Origin: Streptomyces bathyalis
GTDB lineage: Bacteria > Actinomycetota > Actinomycetes > Streptomycetales > Streptomycetaceae
Direction of reading: 5' to 3'
DNA: 64,000 bases
NCBI RefSeq assembly: GCF_015910445.1
Contig: NZ_CP048882.1
Span: 1,426,001 to 1,490,000, forward strand
The notes beneath the pieces were generated by a model that searched no databases, was not told where the DNA came from, and saw only the letters and a list, made by a program, of their open reading frames with translations. Within the stretch, counting starts at the first letter, position 1, and each line of letters opens with the position of its first letter. Shown here in pieces: positions 9,073 to 17,925 of this stretch. A program made the translations under genes and the position numbers.

Positions 9073-9498
9073 ATGTCGCATCGTGCGGGCAACCTCACGC
9101 GCCGGCTGCCGGAGAAGACGGGCGCATTCCTGGTCGGCCTCTACGTCCTGAGCCTGGGTTACCGGGAAGCCTCCCTGGCGCTGCGTCTGCGCCGGCGCGG
9201 TCTGACCGCCGAGGGCACGGTGGTGGAGAACGTCCGCTGCACGGGCGCGAACGGACCGTCCTGGGCCCCCGTTGTCTCCTTCACCGACCGTGCGGGCAAC
9301 CAGGTGGAGTTCACTCCCAGCATGCGGGGCCCCGGCGTGGGACTCTCCACGGGCCGCACCGTGGAGGTGATCTACCTCCCGGAAGCCTCCCCGGACGCCC
9401 GGGTCAACACCTGGCAGCACCTCCTGCTCCCGTCTCTGTTCGCCGCGTTCGCGGGCGTGGCGCTCATCGCCTTCGCCCTGCTGTTCGTGGTCCTCTAG
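9073..9498 (+). CDS. DUF3592-type small membrane protein (second of a pair)
   Basis: A 141-residue paralogue of the preceding gene with the same plan: hydrophobic segment, soluble domain (GTVVENVRCTG, WAPVVSFTDRAGNQVEF, RTVEVIYLPEASPDARVNTW), C-terminal membrane helix. A ribosome-binding site AGGAAGG lies nine bases before the ATG. The pair looks like a local tandem duplication with moderate divergence. The function is unknown. Confidence 0.85.
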   Translation: MSHRAGNLTRRLPEKTGAFLVGLYVLSLGYREASLALRLRRRGLTAEGTVVENVRCTGANGPSWAPVVSFTDRAGNQVEFTPSMRGPGVGLSTGRTVEVIYLPEASPDARVNTWQHLLLPSLFAAFAGVALIAFALLFVVL

Positions 9499-9516
9499 GT
9501 CTCGTCTGACAAAGGC

Positions 9517-9549
9517 CGGAGCCTCGGCGGTGTCGGAGTGGAGGCTCCG
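9517..9549. terminator. Hairpin terminator between convergent genes
   Basis: Perfect 9-base arms CGGAGCCTC (9517-9525) and GAGGCTCCG (9541-9549) around a 15-base loop, 19 bases after the DUF3592 stop and before the convergent regulator's end. There is no U-tract, which is usual in streptomycetes. It probably serves both directions. Confidence 0.65.
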
Positions 9550-9699
9550 CCTCGTACGCCTTCTTCACGTCGACAGCGAGCCTGGGGGATCCTCTATGCG
9601 CATTCGCACAGGGTGTCTGGTCCCCGGCACTTCCCTGCTGCGGCAAAACACACCGTCCGGCAAGCGCGGTAGCACTGTCGCTGAGCCCCGCGCCCTGAC

Positions 9700-10692
9700 T
9701 CAAATCCAGCCGCGCTCCCGCGCCAGCAGCGCGGCCTGCGACCGGGTACCTGCGCCGAGCATCTGCATCGAATCGGCGATGTGGCGCCGGTACGTACGCA
9801 CGGAGACACCCAGGTCCCGTGCCCCGGCCTCGTCCTTGCGTCCGGAGCACATCGTTCGCAGGACCATCCGCTCCACTTCGGAAGGTCCGTCATCATCGGA
9901 CTTGCGCTCTTCGAGCAGTGCGAACAGATCGCTTGATTTTTCCCAGATCGACTCGAAGAGGGCGAAGAGGTTGGAGACCAGGCCGCTTTCCTGCGCGAAA
10001 AGAGCGCCACGGGCGCGGTTTTCGGGATGTACTGGGATGACTGCGGTGCGACGGTCGTATATCTCGATCTTGGCCGCGGTGTGACCGATCAGTCGTACGC
10101 GCGCACCGTCCGACTCCAACTCCCGCAGATACGCCACGGTCGGCGGGTGGTCGACAGCCTTGCGGACGAAGACGGTACGGACGGAGAGACCTCTGCGCAG
10201 GCAGCGCAGCACACGCGGACGGACCTGCTCGATCTCCTCCGGCTTCAGCGCGTTGCCCGGCTCCACCAGGGCGACTTCCTCGCGTGCGAAGAAAGCCAGG
10301 TCGTCGATGCGGTCGCAGACCTTGGGCAGTTCGGTGACCTGCTCGATGCCGCCCACGAGGGCGGCGCTCCGCTCGCAGCGCTCCGCACGCAGGGAGGCCA
10401 CCAGGGGTTGGAGCTGCGTGAGGAGTCGAAGCATCTTGCGCAGTCCCTGCAGACGCAGATCCAGCAGCCTGGCGACCGCCGCATCCGGGTCGGCGGCTAC
10501 CACTCCATCGGTCTGTCTGTGCAGCAGCTCCAGCTCACACAAACCACGAAGCTCCTGGCGTGCGGAGTCAGGAGGCAGCCGAAGCCGATCGCTGAGGGAG
10601 TCGAGTTCTATGCCGGGCTCACGGCGGCAGAGGCGGTAGATCTGTTCCTGCTCCTCCGGGAGACCGAGGCACGACATCTCTTTGTTGCCCAA
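9700..10692 (-). CDS. TrmB/LuxR-like HTH transcriptional regulator
   Basis: A 330-residue regulator. The N-terminus (about 9-60, EQIYRLCRREPGIELDSLSD) resembles a TrmB-type winged helix. The middle (about 110-230) is a phospholipase D-like/TrmB sensor region (TVFVRKAV, ARVRLIGHTAAKIEIYDRRT). The C-terminus (about 270-330, GARDLGVSVRTYRRHIADSM) is a LuxR-type HTH. Such proteins are common beside natural-product genes in Streptomyces. The TTG start at 10692 has GGGGGAAG six bases upstream. The nearest upstream gene on this strand encodes the small peptide at 11.1 kb. There is no response-receiver domain. Confidence 0.87.
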   Translation of the reverse strand: MGNKEMSCLGLPEEQEQIYRLCRREPGIELDSLSDRLRLPPDSARQELRGLCELELLHRQTDGVVAADPDAAVARLLDLRLQGLRKMLRLLTQLQPLVASLRAERCERSAALVGGIEQVTELPKVCDRIDDLAFFAREEVALVEPGNALKPEEIEQVRPRVLRCLRRGLSVRTVFVRKAVDHPPTVAYLRELESDGARVRLIGHTAAKIEIYDRRTAVIPVHPENRARGALFAQESGLVSNLFALFESIWEKSSDLFALLEERKSDDDGPSEVERMVLRTMCSGRKDEAGARDLGVSVRTYRRHIADSMQMLGAGTRSQAALLARERGWI

Positions 10693-11032
10693 GTTGATCT
10701 TCCCCCATTTCGGTCGCCCCCCGGCCCGTGCGGGTAAGACCGCGTCCTATGTGGTGAGTCGGACGCGGCGTTACCACAGAGGACGGCTGCCAGGTCGAGG
10801 AAGGCCAGGAAGTTGAGGGTGGCGATTACTAGGACAAGCGAGGAGATATACCCAGCTCGGGTGTCCTCTGAGAGCGACTCACATCTGCCGCCGTACCGGA
10901 ACGCCGGGAGCCGACGCGACACAGAGACGCGCCAGTTCCCGGCAAGCGGCCGACGACGTGGGGCGGACGTGCCGGGCAGGGACCACGACTGGATCACGAC
11001 CCCGCGCAAATACTCGTGAAAGCCGAAAGGCC
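10693..11032. other. 340 bases between the regulator and small-peptide genes, no clear gene
   Basis: A minus-strand frame near 10760-10840 encodes a hydrophobic run (LVLVIATLNFLAFLDLAAVL) but has no ATG, GTG or ribosome-binding site, so I do not call it. The region is more AT-rich around 10830-10870 and may hold the regulator's promoter. I could not fix a -35/-10 pair. Confidence 0.4.
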
Positions 11033-11209
11033 CTATCCGTTGGCTGCTTGGTAGCCCGCGTAGGCGGCTCGAGCGACAACCACCCCCGTTGCCGGCACTG
11101 CTAGTGCCGGGGTGGCAAGCACGATGAGCCCTGAGTCCAGCAGCTTGCCCTCGTCGGACTCCAGCAGACCTTGGTCTGCCAGCGCTTCGTTGACCTTTTC
11201 TTCCAGCAT
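11033..11209 (-). CDS. 58-residue peptide, leader-like N-terminus and small-residue-rich C-terminus
   Basis: The ATG at 11209 has a good ribosome-binding site (GGGAGAG, five bases upstream). Residues 1-25 are acidic and helical (MLEEKVNEALADQGLLESDE), and residues 26-58 are rich in Ala, Val and Gly (LATPALAVPATGVVVARA, then AYAGYQAANG). This division is reminiscent of precursor peptides of ribosomally made natural products or bacteriocins. However, there is no Cys, Ser is scarce, and no modifying enzyme is encoded nearby. It could equally be a small membrane-inserting protein. The TrmB/LuxR-like regulator gene follows on the same strand after 340 bases. Family not recognised. Confidence 0.7.
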   Translation of the reverse strand: MLEEKVNEALADQGLLESDEGKLLDSGLIVLATPALAVPATGVVVARAAYAGYQAANG

Positions 11210-11512
11210 TGAACTCTCCCAAGAACCAGACCGGTTGAGTGATGTCAGACGGCCGGCCACAGGGCAGGGTCGAACCCCCGGGGCTTCTCACCCGTCTCAG
11301 AGGGTGTGCCGGGTGAGCGGCGACCGTCGGAGCGAGCGTGGCCGCCGCAGGATTCACGCCGCAAGGTCCATCCCTGTCCGGTCTCCGTCCGGATTCTGCG
11401 GGAGCTGTCCGGCCTGGTCAGCGCGGTGGCCGCCGGACACGTCCGGACACAGGGGGCTCCGTTTGCCGCTCGACGGGCTTGTCGTGGGCATGCTTGACGT
11501 GAAAATGGAGCC
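11210..11512. other. 303 bases between divergent genes, presumed promoters
   Basis: This lies between the small-peptide start and the plus-strand HTH/ricin gene. No frame with coding bias and a start was found. Promoters for both genes are expected, but no clear -35/-10 pair stood out. Confidence 0.4.
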
Positions 11513-12496
11513 GTGACTGGGAACCAACAGCCGAGACCCGAACAGGCGCGAAACGCCACGGAGTTCGTAGCGCTGCTGCGGGAGCTCAAGGACAAGTCCG
11601 GACTGTCCTACCGTCAGTTGGAGGAGCGTGCCGAGCGACGGGGCGAGGTGCTGGCGCGAAGCACGATCGCGGACGGGCTGCGCCGGTCGGCGGTGCCCCG
11701 CGCGGATGTGGTGGCCCCGTTCGTCCGGGCCTGTGGAGCGGGGGACGCGGAGGTCACTGCCTGGCTGGCGGTCCGGGAGCGTCTCGCCGCCCTTCCTGAG
11801 CCGGCCAGGGCGAACGGGACGGACGGGTCACACTCGCCCGGGCTCACGCTCACACAGGCATCTGCACCACCCGCGATGAGGTCCCGACACCTACTGGGCC
11901 ACCGCCCGACACGGTGGTGGCTCGGTGCGGCGGGACTCGCGCTGACGCTGGGCCTGACAGCACTGGCCTGGGCACTCTGGCCGGGTAAGGAGCGCGAGAC
12001 GGCCGCCGGGGCCGGTCCCCTACCCGGCGGCTGGGTGGAGATCCGCCCGGTTGGCGCCCCCGGCCAGTGCCTGACCGAGGGCCGGGAACAAAGCGGCCGG
12101 TTCACGGCGGCGATCGCCGTTCAGCGCCCCTGTGCCCACGCGGAGCCGCCGCGGACTCGACTGCGGTCCACCGACGCGGCCGGGGTCTACTACATCGAGT
12201 GGGATCACCCGGCGCACGGCCGCGGCTGCCTGACACTGCTGGACAGCGGGCCAGCCGCCACCATGCTGGAACCTTGGGACGACTGCTCGGGGGCCCGGGC
12301 CACGCAGCGGTTCCACATCGAGCCGGCGGAGCAACCCACCGGGTCGTACCGCATCCAGTCCACAGCCACCGGCGGGTGCCTGGCCCTCGGGGACGAGACG
12401 CCGACCCAGGGGACGGAAGCCGTCGTGGGGTCGTGCTCGGATGCCACGGCCCAGCTATTCCTGATCACCCCGGCGAACGCCCGGCAGGACCGGTGA
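11513..12496 (+). CDS. HTH-membrane-ricin B fusion protein
   Basis: A 327-residue protein in three parts. Residues 14-90 are a helix-turn-helix of the Streptomyces XRE-like type (ATEFVALLRELKDKSGLSYR...RSTIADGLRR). Residues 136-156 are one membrane helix (WWLGAAGLALTLGLTALAWAL). Residues about 170-322 form an extracytoplasmic ricin B-like lectin domain (GQCLTEGRE, GRGCLTLLD, GGCLALGDE repeats). The likely topology is N-terminus inside, lectin domain outside, which would let a sugar-binding event reach a DNA-binding head; this is inference. The GTG start at 11513 lacks a strong ribosome-binding site. Confidence 0.82.
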   Translation: MTGNQQPRPEQARNATEFVALLRELKDKSGLSYRQLEERAERRGEVLARSTIADGLRRSAVPRADVVAPFVRACGAGDAEVTAWLAVRERLAALPEPARANGTDGSHSPGLTLTQASAPPAMRSRHLLGHRPTRWWLGAAGLALTLGLTALAWALWPGKERETAAGAGPLPGGWVEIRPVGAPGQCLTEGREQSGRFTAAIAVQRPCAHAEPPRTRLRSTDAAGVYYIEWDHPAHGRGCLTLLDSGPAATMLEPWDDCSGARATQRFHIEPAEQPTGSYRIQSTATGGCLALGDETPTQGTEAVVGSCSDATAQLFLITPANARQDR

Positions 12497-12521
12497 CGGC
12501 GGCCGGACGACAGCGGCGGCA

Positions 12522-12854
12522 CCGGCGTCGGGGGTCGGGCTCACCGGCGCTCGGATACTCGCCGAGATCCGAGACGACCGCACCAGGTTCGACACGGCCC
12601 GAGACTTGAAGGCGTATGCCGGAAGCACCCCGATCACCCGTGAGTGCGGCAAGAGCCGCCGTGTCTGTCATCGACGGATCAAGAACAGCCGCCTGGCCGA
12701 GACCGGTCGGCGCTGGGCATTCGCCGGACCCACCGCGTCACCCGGATCCCTGCGTGCCGCGGTTCAACGCACGACGAACCTCCGCGGTCATCGCCGCATC
12801 TCCCGGACGGTTCCGCAGTCGCCAGAACCCGGTAGACCTCGGCAAGCTGGCTGA
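12522..12854 (+). pseudogene. Decayed C-terminal end of an IS110-family transposase
   Basis: In one plus frame, SGVGLTGARILAEI is followed by RTRFDTARDLKAYAGSTPIT, CGKSRRVCHRRIKNSRLAET and WAFAGPTASPGSL. These match the conserved C-terminal region of IS110/IS116/IS902 transposases (GVG...A..LLAEIGD, LKAYAG..P.TR.SG, V..RR.KN.RL...WAF). The N-terminal DEDD catalytic half is missing, and the 3' part after about 12770 loses similarity, so it is a remnant. The first recognisable codons begin right after the upstream gene's stop. No terminal repeats were identified. From 12855 to 13123 I see nothing further. Confidence 0.8.
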
Positions 12855-13123
12855 TGCCGTGTTGATCACCTAAATCGAGGAGCAGCTGACCCGCCCCGTG
12901 GGACTTCTCTGGGACTTTCGGCTACATCAACGGGGACGAGGGTGAAACAACCGAAAGACCATCTGGGCAGGTCAGCTAGCTGAATTCCTCCTTCGTAGCA
13001 GGTCACGGTGTCGGCTGGTCTCTTCCGCGACATCTGATCGCGTCGCGCGTCGGCCGGTTGCTGCGGCCACGCGCCGCATCCGGTGTCTGCCGGCCGGATC
13101 GCCCAGGGCCACGCGGCCCTTCG

Positions 13124-13369
13124 TCACGCGTGCGTGCGTGACTGTTCGGCGAGGATGGAGTCGTCGTGCGTGCGGGCACCGGGCAGCCGGTGCCGGGCGG
13201 CGATCAGCGCCGCGTCGACGTCGTTGGTGCCCGTGGCGATGCAGAGGTTGTACTCGACGTCGTCGAGGCGCCGCCGGGCCTCGGGACCGCCTTCTTCGGC
13301 GTTGACTGCGTGGAAAGTCTCGTACTGCTGGAGCAGCTTGTTCAGTACTGCGGTGTGTGCCATCAGCAT
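13124..13369 (-). CDS. DUF5133-type small protein
   Basis: An 81-residue soluble protein beginning MLMAHTAVLNKLLQQYETFH, the typical opening of the streptomycete DUF5133 family, followed by an ARRRLDDVEYNLCIATGTND helix. The role is unknown. ATG 13369 has GGAGG six bases upstream; an in-frame upstream extension lacks any signal. Its 5' flank carries a 32-base tandem repeat (separate entry). Confidence 0.82.
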   Translation of the reverse strand: MLMAHTAVLNKLLQQYETFHAVNAEEGGPEARRRLDDVEYNLCIATGTNDVDAALIAARHRLPGARTHDDSILAEQSRTHA

Positions 13370-13386
13370 GACCGGCCTCCATCGAT

Positions 13387-13450
13387 TGCTTTCGGGATCA
13401 AACCGCACGGCAGGCAACTGCTTTCGGGATCAAGCCGCACGGCAGGCAAC
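13387..13450. repeat. Two tandem 32-base units upstream of the DUF5133 gene
   Basis: 13387-13418 and 13419-13450 are the same 32-base unit with one difference (A at 13402, G at 13434). The unit starts TGCTTTCGGGATCAA and ends CACGGCAGGCAAC. The array lies 18 bases before the DUF5133 start, so the duplication doubles whatever promoter or operator element is inside it. Two copies without spacers are not a CRISPR. Confidence 0.9.
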
Positions 13451-13661
13451 CGCGCACTGCCCGTTCGCCGTGCGCGGGTACCCCCTCGCCCGGATCGATG
13501 CGTCTGCAGAGGAATACAGCCGCCTCGTCACGGGATCTTCACGTCCGCGATGCCTCCCGGCCTTCCGGGACCCGCCGATTCGCGGGCACAGACGAACGGT
13601 CCGCATCGGACGGCACGTCCTGCCGTCCGATGCGGGCCCGTGCCGCGCGTGCTCGCCGGGC

Positions 13662-15701
13662 TCAGACGTGGTCGCGTGGAATCGTCCAGTTCCAATTCCG
13701 GGAACGGACCCTGCGGTTGCCCTCGTAGGCGTCCAACGTGGCGTGCAGATAGAAGTTGGACGCATCGGAGGTGAGCACGGTGCGGGTCGTGGCGGACACG
13801 TCCCAGTCGCCGCGGGCGAATCCCATGACCCAGTCGATCTCGCCCTTCACGGAGTCGAAGTCGTCTCCGGTCCAGCTGTAGCGCTCGCAGGTCCGGCGGG
13901 TCAACTCAAGATCGATGTCCTCCATGTACGTCACCCCGAGGTCCTTGACCACCTCGAGCGCCGAGCGGTAGTCGACGAGGTCACGCGAGACCGTCCAGCG
14001 CTGCTCGCCGGGACGGATCGTCTCGCTCGGCAGCGGCGGGGCACCCTCGGGCTCTCCGAACAGCGGCGTGGCCAGCTCGTCGGGTTCCCTGATCGGGCGG
14101 ATCGGCAGCTCGAGTTCGCTCTCCTCCGGATGCACCGTCAAACGCACCGGCTCGGGCGGCGGCCATGCCAACGGCCAGTACGACGTCGACAGCGCCAGCC
14201 GGATGCGGTGTCCCGCCGGGAAAGCCTGCGCCACGCCGTTGAGCTGGATCCGCACCGCGTAGCGCTCCCCCGGTACGAGGGGTTCGGGCTCGGCATGCCC
14301 GTTCCGGTGAGTGAGGTTGAGCAGCCCGTACGTCGCCCGGGTCGCGCGTCCGTCCGGCGCCACGTCGGAGAGCCTGACCGCCACCATCGCGACGGGGCGG
14401 TCCACCTCCAGCGTCGCGTGCAGCACCGGTCCGCCGAGGATCTCGCAGCGCTCGGCCAGCGGTTCGGTCTCGAAGACGAGCGAACCGCCGTCCTCCTCCC
14501 GCTGGTCGTAGGGAAGGTCCGGCGGCGCGTTGTACGAGCACCACTTCCCGGCGAACTGGCCCACCGACAGGGGCGATTCCACGTACAGCGGGGGTGATTC
14601 GAGCTTCTCGCCGGCATGCCCGATCCGCCCGTCGCCCAGGGGGTGCCGGACCCGCTCGACGTGCGGCGAGAGCCACTCCGGCTCCCCGACCCAGCGGCCC
14701 GGACGTTCCTCGTAGGCGGTGGACGGCGGCATGCTCTCCTGCATCCACGTGCACAGCATGGGCTCGTCCATCACGCCGTTGTCCTCGTCCTTGAGCCAGT
14801 GGTCCCACCAGCGGACGAGTTCCCGCAGGAAGTTGATGGCCGGGCCCGGGACGCCGAGGTGCGGGTACTTGTGCGACCACGGCCCGATCAGTCCCTTGCG
14901 GGGCACGTCGAGGTGTTCCAGCACGCGGAAGACGGCGTTGGAGTAGCCGTCGGCCCAGCCGCTGACGGCGAGCACGGGGCACTCGATGTCGGAGTAGTCC
15001 TCGCACACGGAGCCGTGCTGCCAGTACTCGTCACGCCGCTGGTGGGTGAGCCACTCGGCGATCCACGGCTCCAGGCCGTCGAGCCGCTCGAACCACATGT
15101 CGCGCCACCGGGACCCGACGAGTTCGGGGTCGGGCGGGCACGAGGTGTAGGCGAACATCGTCGAGGCCCACGAGAGGTTGTCGCTCAGCAGGCATCCGCC
15201 CATGTAGTGCACGTCGTCGGCATACCGGTCGTCGCTGAAGCTGAGCGCGGCGACGGCGCCAAGGCCGCGGGGGCGACGCGCGGCGAGCTGGAGGGCGTTG
15301 AAGCCGCCCCAGGAGATGCCCATCATTCCGGTCCGGCCGTTGCACCAGGGCTGGTCGGCCATCCACTCCAGGATGTCCTCGCCGTCGCAGAATTCCTGTT
15401 CCAGGTACTCGTCGGCGAGCAGGCCCTCGGAATCGCCGCTGCCGCGCAGATCCACGCGCACGCAGGCGTAACCGTGGGCGGCGATGTAGGGGTGGTTGAC
15501 CGAGTCGCGCAGGGCGGTCAGGTCGCGCTTGCGGTACGGGATGAACTCGAGAATCGCCGGAACCGGCTCCGTGTCGGAGGCAACCGGCCGCCAGATGCGC
15601 CCGGCCAGCCGCGTCCCGTCCCGCATGGGGAGCCAGACGTGCTCCTCCTCCTTGACCGCGTTCGGCCCGGAGTTGACCTCCTTCATTGCAGAAGCCCGCA
15701 T
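13662..15701 (-). CDS. CocE/NonD-family alpha/beta hydrolase (S15-type acylase or esterase)
   Basis: A 679-residue hydrolase of the CocE/glutaryl-7-ACA acylase/X-Pro dipeptidyl peptidase family, cleaving an ester or amide. The N-terminus RDGTRLAGRIWRP and VRVDLRGSGDSEG are family hallmarks. The nucleophile elbow is GISWGG (Ser130), with a likely Asp in VSGWADGYSNA and a His in WSHKYPHLG. The C-terminal half is the jelly-roll PepX_C domain (MVAVRLSDVAPDG...LLNLTHRNG). No signal peptide, so cytoplasmic. ATG 15701 has AGGAGAG four bases upstream. It appears monocistronic, and the substrate is unknown. Confidence 0.9.
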   Translation of the reverse strand: MRASAMKEVNSGPNAVKEEEHVWLPMRDGTRLAGRIWRPVASDTEPVPAILEFIPYRKRDLTALRDSVNHPYIAAHGYACVRVDLRGSGDSEGLLADEYLEQEFCDGEDILEWMADQPWCNGRTGMMGISWGGFNALQLAARRPRGLGAVAALSFSDDRYADDVHYMGGCLLSDNLSWASTMFAYTSCPPDPELVGSRWRDMWFERLDGLEPWIAEWLTHQRRDEYWQHGSVCEDYSDIECPVLAVSGWADGYSNAVFRVLEHLDVPRKGLIGPWSHKYPHLGVPGPAINFLRELVRWWDHWLKDEDNGVMDEPMLCTWMQESMPPSTAYEERPGRWVGEPEWLSPHVERVRHPLGDGRIGHAGEKLESPPLYVESPLSVGQFAGKWCSYNAPPDLPYDQREEDGGSLVFETEPLAERCEILGGPVLHATLEVDRPVAMVAVRLSDVAPDGRATRATYGLLNLTHRNGHAEPEPLVPGERYAVRIQLNGVAQAFPAGHRIRLALSTSYWPLAWPPPEPVRLTVHPEESELELPIRPIREPDELATPLFGEPEGAPPLPSETIRPGEQRWTVSRDLVDYRSALEVVKDLGVTYMEDIDLELTRRTCERYSWTGDDFDSVKGEIDWVMGFARGDWDVSATTRTVLTSDASNFYLHATLDAYEGNRRVRSRNWNWTIPRDHV

Positions 15702-16599
15702 TCGGCTCTCCTACTCGTCGAATTCGAACGGCATCGGTTCCGGACGGCGCAGCGGACGTCTCCGGGCCCGGCCCGGTCCTCTTCGGCGGCGACGTCGACG
15801 CGCGCGTCCGGCATCCCCTTCCCGGTACGGGAGTTGGCCCGAGGGCCGGGAGACCGGCGCGCACATGGAAGGGGTACGCCGCCGGACGGGGAGCCCGCAG
15901 GAGCTCCCGGCCGCGCTCGTCGAGTCCGGGCGCACAAGACGTCTCCGGCTGGCCGACCACGGCCCCGGGGTACCCATGACTTGCTTCTTCAGTCCGGCCG
16001 CCGTCGCAGGCCATGACATTCCCGGGCCACGGCCTCCGCCGTCCCGTGTCGTACGGCATCGCACACAGCCGGCTCGGCGATGCGGGGCGCCCGACGGCAG
16101 TTGGACAGCCCCGGCAACGGCGGCACCGGGCGGGTGTCGGGCCGTGTCACCTGTTCTTTCCGGACGGGCCCGCGCTCTGCCGCGCGGATCGCCTGCGGAG
16201 CCGGGCAGGCAGGACGGCCGGGCCGAGGCAAGGGAAGTCCTCACGCAGGGATGGGAGTTGACCGGATCGGACGCGGGGAGGCGGCCCCGCGCCGACCGAT
16301 CCGGTTCCCTTCGGCGCCTTCCTCGTGACTGGTCGCGCTCCATACCGCACCGGCGCCGCGCCCGGCATCTGATGGCGGCACCGTCCCCCGCGCAGAGGGC
16401 CAGCCCGCTGCCGTTCCTCTTCGGCGTCGCCACGGCCACGCTCGTCCCCGACCCGGACGGCTACGTCGCCGGGCTCTCCCGCGTCGCACCGCTCCGGTAC
16501 GCGGCGCCGCTGGTTCCGTCGAAGGAGACGGAGACGGAGCCCGTCATGTCGAAATGAGAAGCCGTGCACCCTCGGGCGGATCCGGGGTACACGCAACAT
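15702..16599. other. 898 bases with no confident gene; one possible 61-codon coding-like frame
   Basis: Most frames here are shadows. A plus-strand frame at 16372-16557 (ATG to TGA, 61 codons) has almost every codon ending in G or C and reads LPFLFGVATATLVPDPDGYV and LSRVAPLRYAAPLVPSKE. That is coding-like, but it has no ribosome-binding site and no recognised domain. It may be the 3' end of a decayed gene. Elsewhere I see no gene. Confidence 0.4.
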
Positions 16600-17925
16600 A
16601 TGAATCAAATACGGCATAAAGGATTCCTGAGGCTGCTCCTCGTTCTCGTGGCCGTCCTTCTGCCGGTGTTCGCCGTGGCTCCGGGGGCGCAGGCGGCCGG
16701 GAAGGCGGACAGCGTCGGCGAGGTGGCCGCGGCGTTGCGAGAGGGCCCCGTCTACGTCGATCCCCGCGCCTCGGACCGGTTGTCCAGCGCCGACGCCAAG
16801 GACCTGACGCGGAAGATCAAGGACGAGGACAAGCCGGTCTTCGTGGCTGTGCTGCCGAAGGCCCGCGAGTTCCCGCCGGACAACCTGCTGCGGGATCTGC
16901 GCGCCCAGGTCGGCGACAGAGGCGTCTACGCCGTCACCCTCGGTGACGGCTTCGCTGCGGGCGCCGACCGTTCCGTCATGTCACGGAGCGCGGTCGACGA
17001 TCTGCGCCGGTCGTCCGTGGACCCGGGCGGCGGCACACAGGCGAAGCTCGACCGGTTCGTCGATGGTGCGACCGATCAGGCACGCGGCAGCGCGCCCGCC
17101 TCGTGGGACAGCGGCCAGTCACGGGGAACGGGCGGCGGCTTCGCCCTGGTCGCGCTCCTGGGCCTGCTCGTCGTCTTCGCGGGAGGCGCCCTCCTCGTGC
17201 GCAACCGGGCACGCAAGCAGCAGGCCGAGCGGGAACGCGAAGCGCTGGACCGGCTGCGCCCTGTGGTGGACGAGGACATCACCGCCTTCGGCGAGGAACT
17301 CGACCGCATCGGATTCGACCCGCAGGCCCCGGAGTCGGACGACGCCATGCGCAGGGACTACACCCACGCCATCGACAAGTACGACGAGGCGAAGCAGAAG
17401 ATGGAGGCCGCCCGCGGGCCCGGGAACGTCCGACCTGTCACGGAGGCCGTGGAGGACGGGCGCTTCGCGCTGGCGACCCTCGAAGCCAGGCGCGACGGCG
17501 AACCGCTCCCGGAACGCCGGATGCCGTGCTTCTTCGATCCGCGTCACGGCCCGTCCGTCGAGGACATGCGCTGGGCACCGCCGGGCGGCACCGAGCGGAC
17601 CGTGCCGGTCTGCGCGGCGGACGCGGCGCGGCTGAGGGACGGTGCCGAGCCGATGGCCCGCAACGTCGACACGCCTGAGGGGCGCCGGCCCTACTGGGAG
17701 GCCGGGCCGGTCTACGCACCCTGGGCAGGCGGCTACTTCGGCGGCGGCATCCTTCCAGGCCTGCTCGTCGGTACATTGCTGGGCAGCTCACTGGGGGGTT
17801 GGGGCTACGGTGACGGCTACGGCGACGGCGGGTTCGACGGCGGCTTCGACGGCGGCGACGGTGGCGGTGGCTTCGACGGCGGCGGATTCGGAGGCGGCGA
17901 CTTCGGCGGAGGGGGCGGCTTCTGA
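16600..17925 (+). CDS. Secreted/membrane TPM-domain protein with Gly-rich tail
   Basis: A 441-residue envelope protein. A signal peptide (about 1-33, LLLVLVAVLLPVFAVAPGAQA) precedes a TPM/Psb32-like domain (about 40-150, REGPVYVDPRASDRLSSADA), found in bacterial envelope proteins of unclear function. A membrane helix follows (about 184-207), then a charged cytoplasmic coil (RKQQAEREREALDRL). The final ~80 residues are strongly Gly/Asp-rich (DGGFDGGFDGGDGGGG), as is usual for this family. ATG 16600 is chosen because it fits the signal peptide; a GTG at 16564 is possible. Confidence 0.85.
   Translation: MNQIRHKGFLRLLLVLVAVLLPVFAVAPGAQAAGKADSVGEVAAALREGPVYVDPRASDRLSSADAKDLTRKIKDEDKPVFVAVLPKAREFPPDNLLRDLRAQVGDRGVYAVTLGDGFAAGADRSVMSRSAVDDLRRSSVDPGGGTQAKLDRFVDGATDQARGSAPASWDSGQSRGTGGGFALVALLGLLVVFAGGALLVRNRARKQQAEREREALDRLRPVVDEDITAFGEELDRIGFDPQAPESDDAMRRDYTHAIDKYDEAKQKMEAARGPGNVRPVTEAVEDGRFALATLEARRDGEPLPERRMPCFFDPRHGPSVEDMRWAPPGGTERTVPVCAADAARLRDGAEPMARNVDTPEGRRPYWEAGPVYAPWAGGYFGGGILPGLLVGTLLGSSLGGWGYGDGYGDGGFDGGFDGGDGGGGFDGGGFGGGDFGGGGGF

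Noticed and set aside
10760..10840. Hydrophobic short frame between the TrmB/LuxR-like and peptide genes, considered as a second peptide
   Set aside because: No ATG, GTG or ribosome-binding site at its start.
13387..13450. Tandem 32-base units considered as CRISPR repeats
   Set aside because: Two direct copies with no spacer and no cas genes.
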